From: UBA4744 sp963723165
GTDB lineage: Bacteria; Actinomycetota; Acidimicrobiia; Spongiisociales; UBA4744
Length of the DNA stretch: 64,000 nucleotides
NCBI GenBank assembly: GCA_963723165.1
Contig: CAVRPP010000005.1
Location: forward strand, 310,001 to 374,000
Direction of reading: 5' to 3'
This document shows, piece after piece, positions 44,101-52,780 of this stretch. How positions within the stretch are numbered: position 1 is the stretch's first letter; each line of letters starts with the position of its first letter. The notes below the pieces were generated by a model. It saw only the letters and a list, made by a program, of their open reading frames with translations, was not told the origin of the DNA and did not search any database. Made by a program: the position numbers and the translations under genes.

Positions 44101-44510
44101 CCCGGCAACCGCAGTTGCTCACCGGGGTTCTGAGGCCGCTTTGCCTTCTGGTCGCAGCCAACAGACCTTTCCCAAGCTCCCAGGCGTAGGCGAGCGCCTC
44201 CGCGGTGGCTCGAGACCGCCTCCAAAAAGAGGCTCCGACCTTGGGGTCCCCTTGAATGCGGGCACGTGATGTTGGGTCACAACCCTTCCGGGGCGGGTCG
44301 GGATGACACGGCGTCCGGTATGCCCCCAGACCCGGACGAGCTGCCGACCTCAGAGTCCGGAGGTTCGACGATGGGCACTCTTCTGTCGCATCTCACCGGC
44401 AGCGTTCACAAGGCGTACCATGACCAACAGAACAAACCAGTAGCTAGGTGGGAGTCGGTAGTACGAGCGCCCGGCAAACAGGGCGCTTCCGATTACCGGG
44501 ACGAGCTGGC
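44101..44510. other. Intergenic region before the cotH operon
   Basis: About 410 bases. I looked for cyclic-di-GMP and other riboswitch patterns and small coding frames and found none that hold up. GC-rich throughout. A promoter for the cotH operon is expected here but no convincing -35/-10 pair is seen. Confidence 0.5.
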
Positions 44511-46184
44511 ATGTCTGCCCTGACACGGTTCAAGCAATCCGACGCATACCGGTATCTCGAGTTTTCGCTCATCGCCCTGGCAGTCGTCCTCTCGGCGATT
44601 GCGCTGTTCGCGAACCCGGCACGCTCTGGTATCTCGACTGCGGAAGCCCCATCGGGAACCGGTGTAACAGCCCAGGCAAACGCGATGCCTCACCAGGGTT
44701 GGGCGCCCATGACAACGTACTTCAGCGCTTTCGGCAGCCGATCTGAGAGTGGAGGAGCCCTGCGTTATGAGTGGGATCTCGACGGGAACGGTCTCTACGA
44801 CACCGATGCCACCGCCGACGACGGCTACACCAGCTACACCTATGCCAAACCGGGCGACTACGTCGTCACACTGCGAGTAACGGACGAACGCGGTATATCC
44901 GCAACGGACGGCCTCACCGTTTCTGTCCGCCATCCCGCATCGAGCCCTGTGGACTACTGGACGATCTTCGACGACACCCGTGTTCAGCGGGTGGACATCG
45001 AACTGTCCCAGGCCGGCTGGAACGAACTCTGGATTGATCCACCCTCCAAGACGACCGTCCGCGCAGACGCCGTCGTTTTCGGTGAGACGCTGAACGACGT
45101 CGGATTCCGCATGAGAGGACAGTTCTCGCTGCGGGAATCCGGGGAAAAGAAGCCGTGGAAGATCGATACCGACTTCTACGTCGAAGGTCAGGAGTTCCAC
45201 AACCTCAAGCAGCTGATGTTCATCAACAACATCGGCGATCCGACCATGATCGGCGAGAAGCTGGCCTACGACCTGTTGGCGTTCGCCGGGGTGCCGGCAT
45301 CCCACGTCAGTTTCGTCGAACTGTGGATCGATATCTCCGATGCCGGCAACGGACCCGTGTTCTGGGGCGTGTACACGATGGTGGAACGAGTCGACAAGAA
45401 GTTCCTGGCGGCCAGGTTCGGGAACGACAGTGACCACGGGAACCTCTACAAGGCCAGCCATGCCCAGAGAGGCCCCATGGACCTGATCTACTACGGCGAC
45501 CGCATCGAGGACTACCCCACCCAGGGCGGACAGTATGCGTACGGCAAGGTGACCAATGTCGAAGAGGCCGACTACACCGACGTGCTCAACCTGGCCAAAG
45601 TGATCGACGGCACCGGCTACTCGAATACCGGGGACTTCGCCGAGGCTCTAGAAGAGGTGTTCGAAGTCGACACCTTCCTGCGGTATGCGGCCGTCATGAA
45701 CACGCTCTCGAGCTGGGATTACTACCCCTATACGGGCAACAACTTCTATCTCTACAGCAACCCGGCTACCGGGAAGATCGATTGGATACCCTGGGATCTG
45801 ACCCTGGGGGGCGATCCTCGCAGCCCTATCTTCGGTCTCGCCGGGTTCGGCTTGATGGAGCGGGCTCCCCTCTATGACAGGGTGTTCGAGGTCGACCGGT
45901 ACCGATGGAAGTATGCGGCCTACCTGGACCTCGTTGTCAGGCACCGTTTCAACTACGCCGGCGTCTCCGCATCCTCCGGGCGACTCCACAATCTGATCGC
46001 GCCCTACGTGACTCAGAGCACCGGCGACCTGATGTTCTTCGGTGACTCGGCGCTGTTTGCCTATGAGAGTTTCGAGACCGATTGGGAAGGGTTGGCGGAG
46101 TTCGCCGAAGCGAGGAGCAGTTTCATCCTGCAGGAGCTTGCCGTGCTGCGCCAACCAGATTCCAACCCGGGAGGATCACCGTGA
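44511..46184 (+). CDS. CotH-kinase-family protein with PKD-like domain, membrane anchored
   Basis: A 557-residue protein. One helix near the N-terminus (YLEFSLIALAVVLSAIALFA) anchors it outside the cell. A PKD/bacterial Ig domain follows at about 60-145 (LRYEWDLDGNGLYDTDATAD; GDYVVTLRVTDERG). The CotH atypical-kinase domain fills about 165-540: VDIELSQAGWNELW, RMRGQFSLRESGEKKPWKID, FWGVYTMVERVDKKFL and IDWIPWDLTLGGDPRS (the metal-binding Asp region). CotH proteins phosphorylate other surface proteins in Bacillus spores. It overlaps the next gene (GTGA), forming a CotH-DUF4956-VTC operon. Confidence 0.9.
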   Translation: MSALTRFKQSDAYRYLEFSLIALAVVLSAIALFANPARSGISTAEAPSGTGVTAQANAMPHQGWAPMTTYFSAFGSRSESGGALRYEWDLDGNGLYDTDATADDGYTSYTYAKPGDYVVTLRVTDERGISATDGLTVSVRHPASSPVDYWTIFDDTRVQRVDIELSQAGWNELWIDPPSKTTVRADAVVFGETLNDVGFRMRGQFSLRESGEKKPWKIDTDFYVEGQEFHNLKQLMFINNIGDPTMIGEKLAYDLLAFAGVPASHVSFVELWIDISDAGNGPVFWGVYTMVERVDKKFLAARFGNDSDHGNLYKASHAQRGPMDLIYYGDRIEDYPTQGGQYAYGKVTNVEEADYTDVLNLAKVIDGTGYSNTGDFAEALEEVFEVDTFLRYAAVMNTLSSWDYYPYTGNNFYLYSNPATGKIDWIPWDLTLGGDPRSPIFGLAGFGLMERAPLYDRVFEVDRYRWKYAAYLDLVVRHRFNYAGVSASSGRLHNLIAPYVTQSTGDLMFFGDSALFAYESFETDWEGLAEFAEARSSFILQELAVLRQPDSNPGGSP

Positions 46185-47557
46185 CCAGGAGCCGTATTTC
46201 GAAAGCCGGAGTCTTCTTGCTGATCAGCGTGATGCTGTTGATCACCACTCCGGTAGGGGCCGATGACGGCGGGTTTACCGAGACCTTCGACGATCCCGGC
46301 CTGGTCAACTGGGAGCGACAGGGAGACACCATTGTCGAGGAAGGCATTCTCAAACTGTCGCCCCCAGGAATGGTGACGAGACAAGGCACCTGGTCCGGGA
46401 TCACCCTCACCGTGAAGCTCCGCACCGACGCCGAGGGATTCGCGGTGATCGATTACATGGTCGGCGAAGGCCAGCACTACTCCCTGACCGTGCTGCCCGA
46501 CCAGATCTTCCTGGAGAAGATCACCGACACCGCACCGGAGCGTCTCTGGGACGTCGCGGATCCCGCCCTCGTGGCTGATTGGAACACGGTGAAGATCGAA
46601 TACGGCGGCACGGATCACACGATCGCCCTGAACGACCAGGTCCTCGCGACGGTGGCGGACCCGGATCCACTGGCCCCGGGAGGTGTCAGGCTGCACGTGC
46701 CCGCGAATTCTGTGGTGGAGTTCGATGAGGTCCTCCTCGAAGCCCAATCCGGCGACGGTATCGCACCTGATGGGGCTGTACCGCCTCCCGGGAAAGAACC
46801 TCCACCCGGAGGAGAAGAACCGACACCGATCGCCGGGGACACCGGCACGGTGACCGACCCGGCCGATGAGGTCCCGGCCGACACGGGCTTCCTCGCCGAG
46901 TTCTTCTCGAGCCAGCCCGGCAGCATCGAATTGCAGACGTTCGCCATCAACCTCTTGTTGGCAGCCATCGCCGCGTTCATCCTCAGCCTGGTGTACATCC
47001 ACTGGGGGTCGTCGCTGTCCAACCGGAGGGTCTTCGCCGCCAATTTCATGCTGTTGACCATGACGACAACGTCCATCATTCTCGTCGTCCGTTCATCAGT
47101 GGCTCTGTCTCTCGGCCTGGTCGGCGCATTGTCGATCGTGCGCTTCCGAGCCGCAGTGAAGGAGCCGGAGGAACTGGCATACCTCTTCCTGGCCATTGGC
47201 CTCGGTATCGGCCTCGGCGACAACCAGCGTCTCGTGGTGTTGCTCACGCTGGTGGTTGCGGTCGTCGTCATGGGTCTCATGAAGCTGTTCCGGAACACCA
47301 AGGCAGATGCAAACCTGCATCTGGCGGTTGCTTCCAACGCCCCCGACAAGGTCGATCTCGACGCGATCGTCGGCGTTCTCGACCAACACTGCTCCAAGGC
47401 CAAACTGCTGCGCTACGACGAGAACGCCGAGGCGCTGGAAACGTCGTTTGTGGTTGAGTTCAAGCATTCCTCCGACATAAGCCAGACGAATGCAGCCTTG
47501 AAGTCGCTATCGCCCTCGATCGACATCACCTTGATGGACAACCAGGGAATCTGGTAG
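46181..47557 (+). CDS. Exported LamG/DUF1080-like domain plus DUF4956 membrane protein
   Basis: A 458-residue protein. GTG 46181 overlaps the cotH stop and has GGGAGGATCACC before it. Signal helix at about 8-27. A beta-jelly-roll domain at about 35-185 (TFDDPGLVNWERQGDTIVEE; WNTVKIEYGGTDHTIALND), a Pro/Gly linker, then three or four helices and the DUF4956 core (FAINLLLAAIAAFILSLVYI; GALSIVRFRAAVKEPEELAY), ending in a cytosolic domain of about 100 residues. DUF4956 proteins usually sit beside CotH and VTC genes. The function is not established. Confidence 0.85.
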   Translation: MTRSRISKAGVFLLISVMLLITTPVGADDGGFTETFDDPGLVNWERQGDTIVEEGILKLSPPGMVTRQGTWSGITLTVKLRTDAEGFAVIDYMVGEGQHYSLTVLPDQIFLEKITDTAPERLWDVADPALVADWNTVKIEYGGTDHTIALNDQVLATVADPDPLAPGGVRLHVPANSVVEFDEVLLEAQSGDGIAPDGAVPPPGKEPPPGGEEPTPIAGDTGTVTDPADEVPADTGFLAEFFSSQPGSIELQTFAINLLLAAIAAFILSLVYIHWGSSLSNRRVFAANFMLLTMTTTSIILVVRSSVALSLGLVGALSIVRFRAAVKEPEELAYLFLAIGLGIGLGDNQRLVVLLTLVVAVVVMGLMKLFRNTKADANLHLAVASNAPDKVDLDAIVGVLDQHCSKAKLLRYDENAEALETSFVVEFKHSSDISQTNAALKSLSPSIDITLMDNQGIW

Positions 47558-47564
47558 GCGCACC

Positions 47565-48245
47565 GTGGATACCGACGGCTACCGATACGAGAGGAAGTTC
47601 CTGGTTGACCGGCTGGATCAATATCAGGTGATGGGTCTGATCAAGCGCCACCCGGCCATGTTCTATCAACCGTATCCACCCCGGTTCATCAACAACTTCT
47701 ACCTGGACACCGCCGACATGACGAATTACCACGACAACGTTGTCGGAGCGGCCAACCGTCGCAAAGCGAGAATTCGCTGGTACGGAGACCTGATCGGCCA
47801 GATCGAAGATCCCGTGCTCGAGTTCAAGATCAAACGCGGGTTGGTGGGCACGAAGAAGCATCACCCGATTCCCGGTTTCGAAGTGGTACCCGGTTTTGAG
47901 GCGCAGATGGTGATGCGGAGCACCGCCGCATCAGACCTTCCCCCCGAAGTCAAGAGGTACTTGCGGACGGTGGACATCGTGCTGTTGAACAACTATCACC
48001 GTCGCTACTACGTATCCAAAGATGGCAGATTCCGACTCACACTCGACACCGGCATGGCCTTCTATCGGATCGGCCGGTTGAGCAACCGGTTGGTTCAGAA
48101 ACAGATAGATCAACGCAACGTGATAGTGGAGCTCAAATACGACATCGACCACGATGTCTCGGCATACCGGGTGTCCACCTTTTTCCCCTTCCGGGTCACC
48201 AAGAGCTCAAAGTACGTGCAAGGGATCGATCGCGTCTATCTGTAG
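47565..48245 (+). CDS. VTC-domain (polyphosphate polymerase-like) protein
   Basis: A 226-residue protein covering the complete VTC tunnel domain. It starts GYRYERKFLVDRLDQYQVMG and has FINNFYLDTADMTNYHDNV, RKARIRWYG, DPVLEFKIKRG (basic tunnel residues K/R), NNYHRRYYVSKDGRFRLTLD and VIVELKYD. The strands match the yeast Vtc4 catalytic tunnel that makes polyphosphate from ATP. In bacteria this domain is typically beside DUF4956 and CotH, as here. Soluble, cytosolic. GTG 47565 lies eight bases after the preceding stop, so it is in the same operon. Confidence 0.88.
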   Translation: MDTDGYRYERKFLVDRLDQYQVMGLIKRHPAMFYQPYPPRFINNFYLDTADMTNYHDNVVGAANRRKARIRWYGDLIGQIEDPVLEFKIKRGLVGTKKHHPIPGFEVVPGFEAQMVMRSTAASDLPPEVKRYLRTVDIVLLNNYHRRYYVSKDGRFRLTLDTGMAFYRIGRLSNRLVQKQIDQRNVIVELKYDIDHDVSAYRVSTFFPFRVTKSSKYVQGIDRVYL

Positions 48246-48281
48246 GCCTTCGTCGAAGATCCCGCCACCCAGCGCAAATGG

Positions 48282-48343
48282 TTGACACTCACCGTGGTCA
48301 AATGTGGTATGTTCAAAAGTGAAACCACGGTCAGTGGTTTCAC
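48282..48343 (+). promoter_or_regulatory. Promoter-like box and paired inverted repeats before the RiPP-like gene
   Basis: TTGACA at 48282-48287 is a perfect -35. TATGTT (48308-48313) is a poor, widely spaced -10. A perfect 10-base palindrome GTGAAACCAC-GGTCA-GTGGTTTCAC covers 48319-48343. ACCGTGGT at 48291-48298 can pair instead with ACCACGGT at 48324-48331, so two mutually exclusive structures are possible. This could be a repressor operator or an attenuator. Confidence 0.5.
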
Positions 48344-48368
48344 GGGGCTAGCTGCATTGGGAGGTGCA

Positions 48369-48671
48369 ATGACGTACGAGAAGCCAGCGATCCGCGACCT
48401 TGGCGATATCGCCAAGCACACCTACTTCATAGGTGGGGACGACGAGGGCGATGACGGTTTCCCCGGCTGCTCCGGAGACCTTTGCGACGCCGACCGGTTT
48501 AGGGATTCGGAAAGAAGCAACCGTCATCTAGGCCCGGGTTACCGGGCGCATGAGAGTGGTCCGAGCAGCCATGAAGAACCCGTCATGGCTGTCCGGGCCG
48601 CTTTCTCGTCGAGTACCGCACTTCCATCACCGCTCCCCCACGATCGCCCGCACCAACCTCGACCAGCGTGA
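48369..48671 (+). CDS. Candidate RiPP precursor peptide with lasso-type leader
   Basis: ATG 48369 follows GGGAGGTGCA, a strong ribosome site. The peptide starts MTYEKPAIRDLGDIAKHT, which matches the lasso-type leader pattern YxxPxLxxxGxxxxxT exactly in spacing. The next part, YFIGGDDEGDDGFPGCSGDL, is Gly/Asp-rich with a Cys and would be the core or its start. In the written frame the gene runs to 48671 (100 residues), and residues after about 45 look non-coding. One base removed after GACGCC would end it at a TAG near 48530. No lasso cyclase or protease gene is next to it. It lies between the VTC gene and deoC. Confidence 0.5.
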   Translation: MTYEKPAIRDLGDIAKHTYFIGGDDEGDDGFPGCSGDLCDADRFRDSERSNRHLGPGYRAHESGPSSHEEPVMAVRAAFSSSTALPSPLPHDRPHQPRPA

Positions 48672-48715
48672 TGGTCTTCGTATTACCGTTCATGGCAGCC
48701 TGAACAGGAGGAAAC

Positions 48716-49403
48716 TTGGACGGAGGAGAACTACGACAGGGAACTCGCACGGCTCATAGACCACACGCTGCTCAAGACGGACGCGAAGAAAGAGGACTTC
48801 GACCGCGTCTGCGAGGAGGCGAAGCGCTACCACTTCAGGTCGGTATGCGTCTTCTCCGGCGACGTCGAGTACGTGGCCCAGAAGCTCAAGGGGTCGGACG
48901 TGATCCCGATAGCCGTGGTGGGTTTTCCCCACGGCCAGATGACGCCCGTCGCCAAGGCCTTCGAAGCGCATGATGCGATCACGAACCGAGGTGCCCAGGA
49001 GATAGACATGGTGATCCATGTCAGCGCCATCAAGAGCAAGCATTACATCCTCGTCCTCGAGGACATCCAGCAGGTGGTCAAGGCCTGCGGAGAGATACCG
49101 GTCAAGGTCATCATCGAGACGGCACTCCTCACGGACACGGAGAAGATCGCCGCTTGCACTCTTGCGAAGACAGCAGGGGCGCGCTTCATCAAGACGTCCA
49201 CCGGCAAGGAGGATGGTGGAGCGACGGTCGAGGACGTGCGGCTCATGCGCGAGGTCGTCGGCGACGAGGTCCTCATCAAGGCCAGCGGCGGCATCCACAC
49301 GAAGGAGTTCGCCTACGAGCTCATCAAAGCCGGCGCCGACCGTATCGGGACCAGTAACTCCGTCCAGCTGGTGACGAGCGGAACCGCCGAAGGCGGATAT
49401 TGA
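48716..49403 (+). CDS. deoC: Deoxyribose-phosphate aldolase, copy 1 (one-base insertion at 5' end)
   Basis: Class I aldolase splitting 2-deoxyribose-5-phosphate to glyceraldehyde-3-phosphate and acetaldehyde in nucleoside breakdown. The catalytic Asp is in QEIDMVIHVSA, the Schiff-base Lys in GARFIKTSTGKE and the second Lys in VLIKASGGIHT. TTG 48716 after AGGAGGAAAC is the start used by copy 2, but here an extra G (TTGGACGGAGGAG) shifts the frame immediately. The frame that carries the enzyme has no ATG, GTG or TTG before residue 50. Without the extra base it has 228 residues, the same as copy 2 at 62940-63625. Confidence 0.85.
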
Positions 49404-49548
49404 CCGTAGCCGCCACGACACCGGCCACCGCTACGTCCCAGGTGTCGGCATCGCCCGAATCGGACCCTCCCGGCAGTCAGGCCGGGGAGGTTGGTGATGG
49501 TCGGCTGCTCGCCCCTCCCGGGTGGACCGCACCCCTAGGCTCACAACG

Positions 49549-50061
49549 ATGGCAAAGGATCACATCGTCCTGGTGGGCGCCATGGGGTCGGGCAAGACCA
49601 CCGTCGGTGCGCGACTTGCAGAGGCGCTGAGCCGACCATTCGTCGATTCTGACGACCAGATTGAAGGGACCTACGGGGCCACCGGTCGGGAACTCGCCGA
49701 GCGCAGAGGGGTTGCCTGGTTGCACGAAGCCGAGGCTTCGGCATTCCGCAAGGCCCTCGATTCGGCGGACCCAACGGTCATCGCCGCGGCGGCCAGTATT
49801 GCGGACCAGCCTGAGCTGGTAGCCATGCTGCATTCGAATGGCCTATTTGTGGTGCTTCTCGAAGCCGAACCCGACGTGCTGGCCCGCCGGGCGGAGACGG
49901 CGAACCACCGTCGACGTGTTGATTGGGACGACATGTCCAAGCGCTCGGGGCGGCGCCGAGCCCGTCTCGCCACCGTGGCTGATGTGGTCATGTCCACCAC
50001 CTCGCTCGACCCGTATTCCGTGGTAGCCGACGTGCTGGACCTGCTGGCCACGAGGCAATGA
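49549..50061 (+). CDS. Shikimate-kinase-like P-loop kinase
   Basis: A 170-residue kinase-fold protein. Walker A is LVGAMGSGKTTVGARLAEAL at about 8-27, then DSDDQIEGTYGATGRELAER with the Asp and Arg positions used for shikimate binding. The lid and C-terminal helices have ARRAETANHRRRVDWDDMSK. It resembles AroK/gluconate-kinase relatives, but the Asp-Arg shikimate pocket is only partly conserved and no aro genes are nearby, so another substrate is possible. ATG 49549 is used. Confidence 0.82.
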   Translation: MAKDHIVLVGAMGSGKTTVGARLAEALSRPFVDSDDQIEGTYGATGRELAERRGVAWLHEAEASAFRKALDSADPTVIAAAASIADQPELVAMLHSNGLFVVLLEAEPDVLARRAETANHRRRVDWDDMSKRSGRRRARLATVADVVMSTTSLDPYSVVADVLDLLATRQ

Positions 50062-50132
50062 GCACCGAATCGAGAATTGACACGTGAGTCCTGGCGGACC
50101 GCTGCGGATCCGCCGGCCGGTACCATCTCCCC

Positions 50133-52046
50133 ATGCCAACGATCGACCCCCCGCGGACGACGAGGGGAGTCCTGCGATCGATCTACCGCCGGGGATCGGG
50201 CGAGGAGCGGGACCGGTTCGACGTCGACATCGAGCTGATTGATGGGCGTTTCGAACCTGGTGACCTGCTCGGCATGTGCACGGGCGGCGTGTTGCGACCA
50301 ACCAGAGGTTCGGCCGCGGTGAAGGTCGAAGCGCTGTCGACCCGGCTGGTGCTCCGGTCGGACCCGCCGGAGCTGATCGAGGAGGCGCACCACTGGACGA
50401 TCCTCGATCTCCGGCCCCGGTGGCCGGCAATCCATTCGAATCACGGCCCGGTCTCCGCGTGGATCGAACGGATCGACGGTACGACAATCGAACTCGACGT
50501 CGTTCCCGCCGAGCTGGATGCCACCCCGCCGGAGCCCGCCGGCCACCCTGTGAGTTCCGGAACGGTCGGCAATCCGACGACCCACCTGCTTCCCCGCCCG
50601 GCGACGATCGTGGCAGATGGACCGCCGCGTTCGGGAATCGGTGTCCGCCTCGTGAACGACCCGGCGAACCGCTGGCCGGCAGTCGGGGCGCTGGCGCAGC
50701 GGCTCGGGATCGACGTTGCCGGGGGTCCGGCGATCCTGGAACTGGACGCCGCCATCGACACCGACCTGGCAGACGGAGCGTACGACCTGGAGATCGGCCA
50801 CTCGTTCGCTCGCCTCCGGGGCGCCTCGCCCACCGCAGTCACGCACGGCATGGTCACGCTCGCCCAACTCGTTGCGGCCGGTGTGCCCGAGCGGATTCAC
50901 ATCGCCGACGCACCACGGCACGGCCGCCGCGGCCTGTCGGTCGATCTGGCACGACGCTGGTTTGATTCCGACGTGGTCGAGCGGCTGATTGACCTGGCGG
51001 TCTGGCGGAAGCTGTCCCACCTCCAGCTCCACCTGACCGACGACGAAGCCTGGCGCGTCCCCGTCGACGCGTACCCTGCCCTCGCCGAGGTCGGCGGTGT
51101 GCGCGGCCACGGTCTCGCCATAGGGCCGTTGTGCGGTAGCAGTGCCCCACCGTACGGGCGCGCCTACACCCCCGCTGAGATCGGACGGTGGGTCGAGCGA
51201 GCCGAAGGGCTGGCGGTCGAACTGGTCCCCGAGGTCGACATCCCCGGACACTGCCACGCGGCACTCGTCGCGATACCCGGGCTGCGCGACTCCGAAGACC
51301 GCAGTGGGACGCTGAGCGTGCAGGGTTTCCGTGACAACGTCCTCGTCCCCGGGCCGGTGACGACCCGGTTTCTCCATGAGGTTTTTGGGTCGCTTGCCGA
51401 CCTCTTTCCGAACTCGCCTGTGCTGCATCTCGGCGGCGACGAGGTTCCGCCCGGCGCATGGACGCAGTCGCCCCGCGCCGCCGGTTACGGACGAGAACAC
51501 GGCATACAACCCGGGCCGGCGATGGCCGGAGCATTGATCGCCGCCGCCGCCGGGGCGATCGACGGCGCCGGTCGTGGGTGGGCCGGGTGGCAGGAGGTTG
51601 CCAACTTCGACCACGCCGTCGAGCCCGCCTACGTCGTCGCCTGGACGTCCGCAGCGGTCATCGGGCGGGTCCTCGACCGGGGGCATTCCGTGGTCGCATC
51701 GCCTGCCGATGCGTACTACCTCGACATGGCCGTCGATAAAGGCTGGTCGACACCGGGGGCATCGTGGGCGGGCACGACGCCGATGACCACCACCTGCGAC
51801 TTCGCTCTCTCGGACCCCGGCACCACCGACGGACGGTTGATCGGCGGGCAAGCCGCCATCTGGGGTGAACACGTCGACTCCCTCGAGGTACTCGACGAGC
51901 TGCTCTTCCCACGACTCGACGCCGTCGCCGAGGCCACCTGGACGGACGACACAACCGGACGGGCCGACGACATCAGCAGTCGCTCGGGAGCTCACCCGAC
52001 CGTGCTCCGACAAGCGTCGCTCACCAGCAAGGCAGCCGACAGATGA
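50133..52046 (+). CDS. GH20 beta-N-acetylhexosaminidase
   Basis: A 637-residue cytosolic enzyme (no signal peptide). The N-terminal 140 residues are a beta domain. A GH20b-like domain follows at about 165-260, and the TIM barrel runs from about 265. Barrel marks are RRGLSVDLARRWF, HLQLHLTDDEAWR, LVPEVDIPGHCHA, the catalytic Asp-Glu pair in LHLGGDEVPP at about residue 435, and GQAAIWGEHVDSLE. It removes terminal GlcNAc or GalNAc. The last bases overlap the GNAT gene (ATGA), and the two are probably one operon. Confidence 0.93.
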   Translation: MPTIDPPRTTRGVLRSIYRRGSGEERDRFDVDIELIDGRFEPGDLLGMCTGGVLRPTRGSAAVKVEALSTRLVLRSDPPELIEEAHHWTILDLRPRWPAIHSNHGPVSAWIERIDGTTIELDVVPAELDATPPEPAGHPVSSGTVGNPTTHLLPRPATIVADGPPRSGIGVRLVNDPANRWPAVGALAQRLGIDVAGGPAILELDAAIDTDLADGAYDLEIGHSFARLRGASPTAVTHGMVTLAQLVAAGVPERIHIADAPRHGRRGLSVDLARRWFDSDVVERLIDLAVWRKLSHLQLHLTDDEAWRVPVDAYPALAEVGGVRGHGLAIGPLCGSSAPPYGRAYTPAEIGRWVERAEGLAVELVPEVDIPGHCHAALVAIPGLRDSEDRSGTLSVQGFRDNVLVPGPVTTRFLHEVFGSLADLFPNSPVLHLGGDEVPPGAWTQSPRAAGYGREHGIQPGPAMAGALIAAAAGAIDGAGRGWAGWQEVANFDHAVEPAYVVAWTSAAVIGRVLDRGHSVVASPADAYYLDMAVDKGWSTPGASWAGTTPMTTTCDFALSDPGTTDGRLIGGQAAIWGEHVDSLEVLDELLFPRLDAVAEATWTDDTTGRADDISSRSGAHPTVLRQASLTSKAADR

Positions 52047-52645
52047 GTGACGCCGTGGTCCGGCCGTTCGCCCCCGACGACGCCGACGCCTGCTACGAGA
52101 TCTGTCTCCTCACCGGGGACCACGGCGGCGACGCCTCGGCTCTCTACACCGACCCGCGGCTGATCGGCGAGTTCTGGGTCGGCCCGTACCTCGAGCGGTG
52201 GCCGCAGCACGCTTTCGTCGTGGCGGACGAGACGACGGTCGGCGGGTACATCGTCGGGGCGCCGGACACGGCCGAACACGAACAGTGGTTGGCGCAGGAG
52301 TGGCTGCCACCGCTGCGCGTGCGGTATCCGATCGACGCCTTCCCGCCGGGAACCGCCGACGCCGACACCGTCCGGCTTCTCCACGACCCACCGGCCAGGC
52401 CCGAGCAGCTCACTTCGAGGTGGCCGGCGCACCTTCATATCGATCTGCTCCCGCGCCTCCAGCGGCGCGGCTACGGCAGCGCACTGATGCAGGCGTTCCT
52501 CGATTCGCTCCGGTCGGCCGGGGTGGCGGGCGTCCACCTCGGTGTCTCGTCCAGGAATCCCGGGGCCATTGCCTTCTACCGGCGGCTGGGTTTTCGCGAG
52601 ATCCACGGCGGGACGATCTGGGGTCGGTCGACCGATCCGCTCTGA
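52043..52645 (+). CDS. GNAT acetyltransferase next to GH20
   Basis: A 200-residue GNAT-fold protein. The acetyl-CoA site is LPRLQRRGYGSALMQAFLDS (Q/R-x-x-G-x-G/A) at about 138-157, and the following strand is GVHLGVSSRNPGAIAFYRRL. Bacterial GNAT proteins of this type resemble the pseudo-acetyltransferase domain of eukaryotic O-GlcNAcase. ATG overlap with the hexosaminidase gene suggests a common pathway, perhaps amino-sugar metabolism, which is inference. Confidence 0.85.
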   Translation: MSDAVVRPFAPDDADACYEICLLTGDHGGDASALYTDPRLIGEFWVGPYLERWPQHAFVVADETTVGGYIVGAPDTAEHEQWLAQEWLPPLRVRYPIDAFPPGTADADTVRLLHDPPARPEQLTSRWPAHLHIDLLPRLQRRGYGSALMQAFLDSLRSAGVAGVHLGVSSRNPGAIAFYRRLGFREIHGGTIWGRSTDPL

Positions 52646-52780
52646 TGCAACCGGGGACCAAGGTCACTTCTCGTTTCGGCCCGAACCAGAAGTGGCCGGT
52701 GGTCTCGCACATCGCCGGACTCCGTCTCGACTCAGGCCGATTCTCCTGTCAGGAGTCGACGGAGGCGGGAATAAAGGTGT

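Noticed and set aside
44101..44510. Possible riboswitch before cotH
   Set aside because: No cyclic-di-GMP, cyclic-di-AMP or other class consensus could be matched by eye.
49671..52013. 780-codon open frame on the minus strand
   Set aside because: It is the shadow of the GH20 gene, whose catalytic GGDE and GNAT neighbour are on the plus strand.
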